From the NCBI RefSeq assembly GCF_017591425.1, contig NW_024467120.1, forward strand, positions 2,790,001-2,854,000: a stretch of 64,000 nt of DNA, written 5' to 3'. A model generated the notes under the pieces. It saw only the letters and a list, made by a program, of their open reading frames with translations, ran no database searches and was not told the DNA's origin. This DNA comes from Ochotona curzoniae. Lineage: Eukaryota; Chordata; Mammalia; Lagomorpha; Ochotonidae. Positions 56,481 to 64,000 of this stretch are shown here, one piece after another. Positions within the stretch are counted from its first letter, which is position 1; each line of letters begins with the position of its first letter. Both the position numbers and the translations under genes were made by a program.

Positions 56481-57074
56481 TGTGGATAATTTTGTCACTT
56501 GCTGAATGTGCCTTCCGACATCTGTTAATGATCGCTGCACTTGAACAAATGCCTACGATTTCACGGTGACCTGTGATGCTCCAATCCTCGAGTGCCATCC
56601 CTACTACTGACTTCCTGTCTTAACGTCTTGTTTGGGCTCCTGGTTCCTCTGCAAACCACCTATGGGACAGCTTTACCTGGAAGTGGAGCAGGCTTCTCAG
56701 ACATCTGCAAGCCACAGTGTCTCCTCCTCCAGCCTCCCTCATCTCAACGAAAGTCATTCCTCGTTTCTTCTGATTTGGACTCATTCACTTCCCTCATCTT
56801 CCATATAAATCCCCCAATCCTATTTCCAAACATACCATCTTGAATTCACCCAATTCTCTCCATCATTACTGCCACCAACATCATAAAAATATCCTTCTTC
56901 TTGTTTTGAAAATAATATTTGCTGATTCCAATCATTAATTTAAAAAAATGCACATTAGGTTAGATACTAAGAACACTGTTAGGAATAGACCAGGACAATT
57001 TTCAGGTTTAAGATAACATGGTCCATAACCACCAGGAACTCTAATGAGAAGAAGTAAAATAACAAATAGAAATC
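56481..57074. other. Unique intron
   Basis: Nothing recognised. Confidence 0.5.
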
Positions 57075-57385
57075 AAGGCCAGCATGATGCCTCAATGCCT
57101 AAATGCTCATCTTGCAAATGCCAAGACCCCATACAGGTCCTGATTTGTGTCCACGCTGCTCCACTTTTCCACCTAGCTCCCTGCTTGTTGCCTGGGAAAG
57201 CAGCAGAGGACAACCCAAAGCCTTGGGAGCCTGAACAAGACCCGGAGGAAGCTGACTCCTAGCTTCAGATCAGATCAGCTCCGGCCGCTGTGGTCATTTG
57301 AGGAGTGAGACAGCAGATAAAAGATCTTTCCGTCTCTCCTTCTCTTTGTCGATCTCCCTTTCCAATAAAAATTTCTAAAATTGTT
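57075..57385 (+). mobile_element. Old C-type SINE
   Basis: GGCCAGCATGATGCCTCAAT head, GCCTGGGAAAGCAGCAGAGG, GAGGAGTGAGACAGCAG and the CCAATAAAAATTTC tail. Confidence 0.85.
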
Positions 57386-57562
57386 TTTAATTAAAAAAAA
57401 ATTTAGCAATTAAAAACCGGTATCTCAAACCACCATTCAGGAAATGTGAAGCCAAGGATTCTCTAGAACAAAATGAATGGCAATTCATTTCGGTTTGGTA
57501 GGAAAAACTTCCTGGTTGAAGCAAAAATTAAACATAGCTGCTGCTGCTTCTTTTTTCCCCAA

Positions 57563-57755
57563 ACATTTATTTTTATCGGAGAGGCAGATTTATGGAAGAA
57601 AGAGACGCAGACAATCTTCCATCTGTTGCTTCGCTTTCCAAGTGGCCACAAGGGCCAGAGCTGAGCTGATCTGAAGCCAGGAGCTTCTTCTGGGCCTCCT
57701 ACATGGGTGCAGGGCCCCAAGCGTTTGGGCTTTCCTCCACTGCTTTCCCAGGCCA
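57563..57755 (-). mobile_element. C-type SINE, 3' part, split by LTR
   Basis: Reversed tail (CATTTATTTTTATCGGAG) through GGTGCAGGGCCCCAAGCG to GCTTTCCCAGGCCA, where the LTR has inserted. It resumes at 58304. Confidence 0.85.
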
Positions 57756-58303
57756 TGTTAGAGTCCGAGCTAAAGCCCCTCGGACGTCAGGGTGTGAGCT
57801 AGTCAACCCCCAGAGAATGACAAACAGTCTCTCTGGTAATGCAAAGAGCAAACAGGGTTTATTGCACCAGCATGCTGGGGCCAGACCACATGTGGGGCAC
57901 ACAGGCCAGCCAAGCAGGGCAGTCGGACCCCGAACAGCCCAAGAGAGAAGCTTATGTAGGCCCTTTTGGGCTGGGAAATACATCAAAAGTAACAACCTTA
58001 GACATGTTCATTTTTATGGCCTTCAGGCACAGGCAGCCTGTTCTGTTCCCATACCCATTATCTGTATGGCTCATCCCATTCTCACACCTTTATCTTCCTC
58101 CTGTTCCTGGGACCGGAGAAGAACTGTGCCCTTGGCCCCCTGCACCTGGGTTCACCAAGTTGCAGGACAGCAAAGAACAGATTTATCACTAAAGCAGAAT
58201 CCTCCCAAGCTCCAGGCGCCTCCTGGCCTAGCAGAGTAGCAGTTTTCTCTACACAAAGGAACCTCACACTGCCCAACAATAGCATATTACCCACACTCCA
58301 ACA
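57756..58303 (-). mobile_element. Solo LTR of an endogenous retrovirus inside a SINE
   Basis: 548 bp with perfect TG...CA ends (minus strand starts TGTTGGAGTG and ends CTCTAACA). The exact 4-bp target duplication GCCA is at 57752-57755 and 58304-58307. On the minus strand an ACATAAGC TATA-like box lies near 57950 and AATAAA is at 57863-57858. The 4-bp duplication and the layout suggest a class I (gammaretrovirus-like) element. No internal viral sequence remains. It points in the same direction as DTNBP1 transcription. Confidence 0.88.
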
Positions 58304-58331
58304 GCCACAAGCAGGGAGCTGGATGGGAAGT
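58304..58331 (-). mobile_element. C-type SINE, continuation after LTR
   Basis: GCCACAAGCAGGGAGCTGGA and GGGAAG pick up exactly where the SINE stopped at 57755. The head beyond this is lost. Confidence 0.8.
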
Positions 58332-58729
58332 ATTCACGACATAATTCCATAGACTCGTGGACTCCCCCTTGCACCCTCTTTTGAAGGGACGTATAATGGA
58401 TAACGATAATGGAGAGCACTGAGAAGCCAGCATTATGTCGTACTCCCACTTAACCCAATGCCAAAGCACCTACGAGAGATCTTTAAACTCTGGTCACTAT
58501 CATCAAACTAATGGGATCAATAACAACAATAATTAATGTATAAAACAACCTTCCACTTCATCTGCCCCATTTAGATATTCTTGATCTCCAACCAGCAATT
58601 CTTCTTTTACTACTCCCACAGCATCATCTTCTGTTGCCACAACTTCACGCACTGCCCCGTGATGCAGTGACATCACAGAGGCACAGGTTCTAGAACTGCA
58701 AGAGGGTTCTCTAAGTGCACAGGCACATG
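58332..58729. other. Unique intron
   Basis: Nothing recognised. Confidence 0.5.
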
Positions 58730-59069
58730 TGTTTTTGTTTGTTTGTTTGTTTTAAGATTTTTACTTTTAATTGGAAAGTGAGATATACAGAGAGGAGGAG
58801 AGACAGAGAGGAGGATCCCCCATTTGATGATTCATTCCCCAAGTGGCTGCAACAGCAAGAGCTACACCAATCCGAAGCCAGGAGCCTCTTCTGGGTATCC
58901 CATGCAGGTGCAGGGTCCCACGGCTTTGGACTATCCTCTTCTGCTTTCCTAGGCCACAAGCAGGGAGCTGGATGGGAAGTGGGGTTGCCGGGATTAGAAC
59001 CAGCACCCATATAGGATCCTGGTGTGTGCAAGGCAAGGACCTTAGCGACTAGGCTACCAAACTGAGTCC
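58730..59069 (-). mobile_element. C-type SINE
   Basis: Poly-T with GTTT units, GGAGGAGAGACAGAGAGG, GGCCACAAGCAGGGAGCTGG, ACCCATATAGGATCC. AGGCACAT occurs just outside both ends (58721 and 59073). Confidence 0.92.
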
Positions 59070-60193
59070 AATAGGCACATCTTGACTGCCCCCATCACAC
59101 AGGTGCACAGTCAGACCACAGCACTAAGCCAATCAGGATGACCCACTAAGATTTACTGCCTCTTCTAAAAAGCCCTGGTTGTAACCTCAGGGTATATCGC
59201 TTAAAAACTTTGCTCAGCCATCTCATTTGGTAACCTGTTTGGTACCCACATGTTCAAAAATTCAAATCTCTTCTTTTTCAGTGCTGAACAATGTTTTCAG
59301 AGGTCAAAAAAAGTCATAAGAACTGAAACGCCTTCTTTTGGATTTAATAGTTTTAAATTTACTTAATTCAGTAAAAACTTTTACAAAATCCAGCATAATA
59401 AAACCTGAAATTGTAGAACACTCAGCAAATACACCAGACTCAAAAGCTAATAACATCTCCAAAGAGTGAAACTGTGATTTAATCATCTTCTCCACAGAAC
59501 TTATGACACACTAAAAATAAAAGGGAGCCTCATACCAAGAAGTCGGTCTACGGAAGGTTACGGTAAGTATGCTAACTGTATACGTGTGGGAATCGTCCAC
59601 ATCGCACTCACAGGTGCACACGTATCAGTCTGCAGCCCTGGATGAGTGTCTGCTCACACGATCCTCTCTCGGATGGAAGCAAGCAGCACAAACGCGTGAC
59701 TGACGCGCAAGTCCATGTGCAACGTGGACATCAACACTTCCCTCCCGCTTGAACACGTTTAGGACGAGATCCGTGGGAAGCACCTCAGGCAACACTCTTC
59801 CTGCACACCACACTGGAACACTGCCCCTTTGTGCTGGCTGACGGCTGGAACCTAACCACTTTGACGACTTGCTCATAGGAGAGGGCTCACAGGACTTCTC
59901 AGAAAAGGAGCGCCAGTCACTCCTAACCACCATGGCAACACGGTTCTTTCCCAGCACGTAGCAGTCATGCGCCACCAACCGGAAATGTGTACTTCTCCAG
60001 GCCTGGGTCTGTGCGTGACAGTGGAACACGGGTTGGTGATGGGTGGCACGGGGGTGACCACTTTCCTGCTTGAAATAAGTAAACGCAAGACCGCATCTTA
60101 GAAGTCCTTGGCGTCATTAACTCCTTACACTGAGCTTTTCAAAGAACAATTTTAACACTGTCTATAAAACAAAGCCATTTTTATTTTTTAAAA
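59070..60193. other. Unique intron containing a CpG-rich patch
   Basis: The CpG-rich patch is listed separately. The flanks are ordinary AT-rich sequence, and no repeat is recognised. Confidence 0.5.
59540..60110. promoter_or_regulatory. CpG-rich intronic patch, function unknown
   Basis: By hand I count about 31 CpG dinucleotides between 59521 and 60120, in roughly 50% GC sequence. That is close to the random expectation and several times the density of the neighbouring intron. The minus strand has a 134-codon open frame (59625-60029) with no recognisable domain. The plus strand has a donor-like CGGTAAGTAT near 59570. It could be an unmethylated regulatory element, an unannotated promoter, or a young insertion whose CpGs have not yet decayed. 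Confidence 0.4.
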
Positions 60194-60448
60194 AACGAGG
60201 TTTATTTATTTATTTGAAAGGTGAAGTTACAGAGAGAGAGGAAGAGACTGATGCAAAGATGCAGGGCTCTTTTATCCACCAGTTCACTTTGCGAATGGTC
60301 ACCAACAGCTCTGGCAAGGCGAGGCTGGAGGCAGGAGCCTGGAGCTCCACCTGAGCCTCCCATGTGGCCCAGGTATGGGGGACTTCTTCACTGCTTTTCA
60401 CAGGTACCTCAACAGAGAGCTGGGCCAGGGCACAGTTGGGACTCAGCT
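60194..60448 (-). mobile_element. Old C-type SINE
   Basis: GGTTTATTTATTTATTTGAA, AGGTGAAGTTACAGAGAG, GGAGCCTGGAGCTCCACC and GGGACTCAGCT, reversed. Confidence 0.75.
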
Positions 60449-60477
60449 AATTCGTTTTTTAAAACTGCACTAAATAT

Positions 60478-60806
60478 GGGCCTGACACTATAGCCTAGTG
60501 GCTAAAGTCCTTGCCTTGCATGCACTGGGATCCCACACGGGTGCTGGTTCATGTCCCTCCTGCCCCACTTCCCATCTAGCTCCCTGCTTGTAGCCTGGGG
60601 AAAGCAATCGAAGACAGCTCAAGGCTTTGGGACCCTGCACATGTGTGGGAGACTCAGAAGGTGCTCCTGGCTCCTGGCTTTGGATCAGCTCTGCTCTGGC
60701 CCTTGTGGCCACTTGTGGAGTGATTGAGCAGATGGAACATCTTTGTCTCTCCTTCTCTTTGTAAACCCACCTTTCCAATAGAAATGAGTAAAATATTTAT
60801 AAAAAA
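60478..60806 (+). mobile_element. C-type SINE
   Basis: GGGCCTGACACTATAGCCTAG head, GGATCCCACACGGGTGCTGG, GTGTGGGAGACTCAG and the CCAATAGAAATGAGTAAA tail. Confidence 0.9.
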
Positions 60807-60987
60807 TTGCATTCAATATTTATGTTATTAATATACCATTAATCTTACATATTTATTTTGGCAAACACAGCTAAGAAAGTGACAGATAACAGAATCATAG
60901 GAATGTGGAATTCATATAGTATAAAATAATCTGAGAGATATGGGAATAAACAGAACTATTTTTTAAAAATGGAATTTTTTTATTAAT

Positions 60988-61241
60988 GGGCACGAGTCTA
61001 AGTGCTGGCTGCTCTACTTCCAATCCAGCTTTCTCCTAACATCCTGGGAAAGCAGCAGACCCAAGGCCTTGAGCCCCTGTACCCGAGTGGGAGACCTGGA
61101 GGGGGTTCCTGGCTCCTGGCTTCAGATTGGCTCAGCTCCAGTTCTTGTGACCATTTGGGAAGTAGACCAATAGATGAAGACCTCTCTGTCTCGCCCTCTC
61201 TCTCTGTAACTCAGCCTTTCTAGTAAAATAAATAAACCTTT
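60988..61241 (+). mobile_element. 5'-truncated C-type SINE
   Basis: Begins TGGGCACGAGTCTAAGTGC; GGGAGACCTGGAGGGGGTTC; tail CTAGTAAAATAAATAAACC. Directly followed by an inverted fragment. Confidence 0.8.
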
Positions 61242-61244
61242 TGA

Positions 61245-61381
61245 AAGATCTTCCATTTGCTGATTCACTCCCCGAGTAGCTGCAACTGCCGGAGCTGAGC
61301 TGATCCGAAGCCAGGAGCTTTCTCCCCATCTCCCAGCAGGATGTAGGGTTCCCAGCCTTTGGGCCATCCTCAACTGGTTTA
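61245..61381 (-). mobile_element. C-type SINE fragment, inverted
   Basis: GATCTTCCATTTGCTGATTC, CCGAAGCCAGGAGCTTTC and TTTGGGCCATCCTCAAC. Neither the tail nor the head is present. Confidence 0.8.
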
Positions 61382-61566
61382 GCATCCACAATGAAGTTCA
61401 AGAGCCAAATCTGATCTTCCTAAGTTAAAACATAGCTCACTTGAGACAAGCCAGACCTACCAGAAAGTTACTCAACTAAATCACTAAGACTACTGGATGG
61501 CTGAGTCAGACATTAAATGCGTATTAACATTCGTGGGCAACAACTATGTTTATTAAACTCTATTTC

Positions 61567-61886
61567 GGGCCTGGCGGCTAAAGTCCTCACCTTGAACGCG
61601 ACGGAATCCCATATGGGCGCGGTTCTAATTCCCGCAGCTCCACTTCCCATCCAGCTCCCTGCTTGGGGCCTGGGAAAGCAGTCGAGGACGGCCCAAAGCT
61701 TTGGGACCCTGCACCCGTGTGGGATACCTGGAGGAAGTTCCTGGATCCTGGCTTCAGATTGGCACATCAGTGGCCATTGCGGCTCACTTGGGGAACGAAT
61801 CATCGGACGGAAGATCTTCCTCTCTGCCTCTCCTCCTCTCTGTATATCTGACTTTGTAATAAAAATAAATAAATCTTTAAAAAAAA
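61567..61886 (+). mobile_element. C-type SINE with internal head deletion
   Basis: GGGCCTGGCGGCTAAAGTCC lacks the usual GTGGCATAGCA segment. The rest is full length, with the GTAATAAAAATAAATAAATC tail. Confidence 0.88.
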
Positions 61887-61991
61887 CCTCTGTGTCCATT
61901 TATGTTACTTAAATCTCTTTTAAAGTTCATTCATGAGGTAAATCAGTGTTGTAATTTTCCCTGCACTACTCTAACCTATATCATCTCCTTT

Positions 61992-62310
61992 TAAGGTTTT
62001 ATTTATTGATTCATTCATTGATTTGAAAGGCAGAGAGACAGAGATCTTCCACCCACTGGTTCACTCCCACAAATGGCCACGCCACAGCAGCCAGGGCTGG
62101 ATCAGCGGAGAGCTGGGAGACGAGAACTCCATGTGGCCTCCCCCATGGATGGCAGGGCCCCAACACTTGGGTCAGCTTACTTTGCCCACCCAGGCACAGA
62201 AGCAGGAAGCTCCATCAGAGCAGAGCAGCTGGGACTGGAACTGGCACTCTGACAGCGGATGTCCATATCACAGCTGGCAATTTAACCCTCTCAGCTACCA
62301 TGCCAGCCCC
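61992..62310 (-). mobile_element. Old C-type SINE
   Basis: TTAAGGTTTTATTTATTG, GAAAGGCAGAGAGACAGAG, GGTTCACTCCCACAAATGGCC, GGGACTGGAACTGGC and ACCATGCCAGCCCC, reversed. Confidence 0.8.
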
Positions 62311-62542
62311 TTAACTCATAAGTTCTCAGCTCTAACTGTGTCTATTCCTGAGAGCCATGTATCATCTTACAAGTTATTTCATGACAGTGATGCATTTCCT
62401 TACCATCAGTAGTAGGAGAAGGAATCACCTGCACATAAAACATGCTGAAACTTTCACAAAGGAGAACGATGTACATTTTGGGCGAACAACATTCTTCACC
62501 TCCTCAGTAGCACATGAATGCATCTCCTTTGAAACAATTACA

Positions 62543-62881
62543 GGGCCCGGCGCAGTGGCGCAAGTGGTTAAAGGTCCTCGCCTTGCACGCCCAGGATCCC
62601 ATATGGGCGCCGGTTCTAATCCCGGCAGCCCCGCTTCCTTTCCAGCTCCCTGCCTGTGGACTGGGAAAGCAGTAAAGGACGGCCCAAAGCTTTGGGACCC
62701 TGCACCCGCGTGGGAGACCCGGAAGAGGCTCCTGGCTTCGGATTGGCATAGTATCGGCCCGTTGCGCTCACTTGGGGAGTGAATCATCGGACGGAGGATC
62801 TTCCTCTCTGTCTCTCCTCTCTCTGTATATCTGCCTTTCCAATGAAAAAATAATAAAAATAAATCTTTAAAAAAAAAAAAA
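62543..62881 (+). mobile_element. Young full-length C-type SINE with TSD
   Basis: GGGCCCGGCGCAGTGGCGCA head, CATATGGGCGCCGG, A-rich tail. The exact 12-bp direct repeat GAAACAATTACA lies at 62531-62542 and 62882-62893. Confidence 0.95.
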
Positions 62882-62893
62882 GAAACAATTACA

Positions 62894-63307
62894 GTACCAA
62901 TTTTCTGAAGCAGAAGCCTAGAAATGGTAAAGAATTGGCAGGAAAACAGACTTGGGAACCATAAGTAATGGGCAAACTGCACCAGAAGAGTCGCAGAGGG
63001 CCGGGGCGCGCCACAGAAGGGAGGAGGAAGAAGGTCACCTCTCGGCTGCCTCCCAACACTTTCCTGCCGCTGAGGTCAGGGCAGGGCAGCTGCCTGCATC
63101 ATCTCCCAATCCCTCTAGAACAGCAGGAAAAGCCCAGGCAATGCCAGCTAAGTCACATTCAAGCGAAGACTAAGATCATTAAAAAACTGTACGCTTCTGA
63201 AAGCATCCATGAAAAAAAAAAAAACAGTAACTCATTATTGAAGAAATAATAAGCTCCAAAATGACAACAGGTCATGTAAAATGTGGAATAGTCTACACTT
63301 TGACTGT
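62894..63307. other. Unique intron
   Basis: Nothing recognised. Confidence 0.5.
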
Positions 63308-63600
63308 ATTTAAAGATTTATTTTATTTGAAAATCAGAACTATACAGGAAGACGGAGAGACAGACCTTTGACTTGCTGCTTTGCTCCCCAAATGGCTGCA
63401 ACAGTAGAAGTTGGGCTCGTCCAAAACCAGACACATCTTCGGCTATCTCGTGGGTGCAAGGGCCCAAGCACGTGGGCCATGCTTCACTGCTTTCACAAGC
63501 ACAGTAACAGGAAGCTAAATGGGAAGTGGAGCAGGCAGGACTCAAACCAGTGCTTATATGGGATGCTGCCTTGCACGCGGACATCACAGCACTGGCCTCA
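63308..63600 (-). mobile_element. Old C-type SINE
   Basis: TTTAAAGATTTATTTTATTT, GACGGAGAGACAGACC, GGGCCCAAGCACGTGGGCC, TGCTTATATGGGATGC and CACTGGCCTC, reversed. Confidence 0.8.
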
Positions 63601-63845
63601 AATAAACTGATTTTTTTTAATGACTGGAAATTATTAGTCTTTGTAAATTACAATGCACAAGCATATATAACCAACTTATCATTGGAAAAAAGAATTACCT
63701 AATTTTAAACCCAAGATAATCATTATTATGCTTTGCTGCATTTCAGCAAATGTTTTTAAAGGTTGCTCTGTCTTTAGTCTCAACTACTCTCCATCTCAAA
63801 GACACCCTTTAAGTTTTCACGTTTGTCAGATCCCAAAGCCAGGGT

Positions 63846-64000
63846 GGCATTTGGAGCAACAGTTCAGACACCACTTGGAACGTCTGTAAACAGTGTTGGC
63901 ATGGCCTGCTTGGAGTCTCAGCTCTGCGTCCGATTCAGCTTCCTGCTAATGTGGCCTGGGAGACAGCAAGTGACGGCTCCAACGCCTGTGTCCTTGCCAC
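63846..64000 (+). mobile_element. C-type SINE, cut by window end
   Basis: Degraded head, then GAGTCTCAGCTCTGCGTCCG, GCTTCCTGCTAATGTGGCC and TGGGAGACAGCAAGTGACGG. It continues past the window. Confidence 0.65.

Larger units (their letters stand above)
10157..64000 (-). other. DTNBP1: DTNBP1 intron 7, 3' portion
   Basis: From the exon 8 acceptor to the window end I find no further dysbindin exon. In particular, no frame encodes the expected KNKRKELE or LEASFEEVE segments. Human DTNBP1 also has a very long intron here, as I recall. The 54 kb is mostly repeats. The entries below place them; stretches listed as unique hold nothing I can name. Confidence 0.8.

Overview
This is vertebrate, almost certainly lagomorph, nuclear DNA. 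The coding sequence is split by GT-AG introns, polyadenylation signals are present, and dozens of tRNA-derived SINEs of the lagomorph C-repeat type fill the window. Their consensus (a GGGCCCGGCGCGGTGGCGCA-type head, a CATATGGGCGCC box, a CAATAAAAATAAATCTTT tail) resembles but differs from the rabbit C repeat, so a pika (Ochotona) is my best guess. That species call is inference.

Genes. Bases 1 to about 1690 look like the 3' untranslated region of a plus-strand gene. About 500 bp further on, a minus-strand gene ends tail-to-tail with it. That gene is DTNBP1 (dysbindin-1): its last three coding exons are at 10001-10156, 3361-3504 and 2367-2602. All have correct splice sites and matching phases and give a continuous reading frame to the stop codon. 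In mammals the gene facing the 3' end of DTNBP1 is JARID2, so the plus-strand 3' UTR is assigned to JARID2 by synteny. I found no other real gene. From 10157 to the window end the sequence is, as far as I can see, one long DTNBP1 intron, and the upstream exons lie beyond base 64000.

Layout. 1-2.2 kb: JARID2 3' end and intergenic gap. 2.2-10.2 kb: DTNBP1 exons 10, 9 and 8 and their introns (numbering follows the ten-exon human gene). This part is GC-rich, nearly free of SINEs, and contains a strong CTCF-like motif at 4725. 10.2-14.8 kb: GC-rich intron with two small minisatellites. 14.8-64 kb: intron packed with SINEs, several nested or paired. It also holds old L1 and MIR pieces, mariner-like remnants, two clear retroviral LTRs inserted inside SINEs, a U2 snRNA fragment, and two large minisatellites: about 2 kb of a 26/27-bp unit at 34.9-36.9 kb and about 1 kb of a 33-bp unit at 51.3-52.2 kb. 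A CpG-rich patch lies at 59.5-60.1 kb.

The most notable structure is a pair of inverted, apparently identical young SINEs at 17422-18130. Their flanks are swapped as expected if the 32-bp spacer had been inverted by recombination between the two copies. There is no prokaryotic system, CRISPR array or gene cluster. The long open frames in the minisatellites are by-products of repeat units whose length is divisible by three, not proteins.
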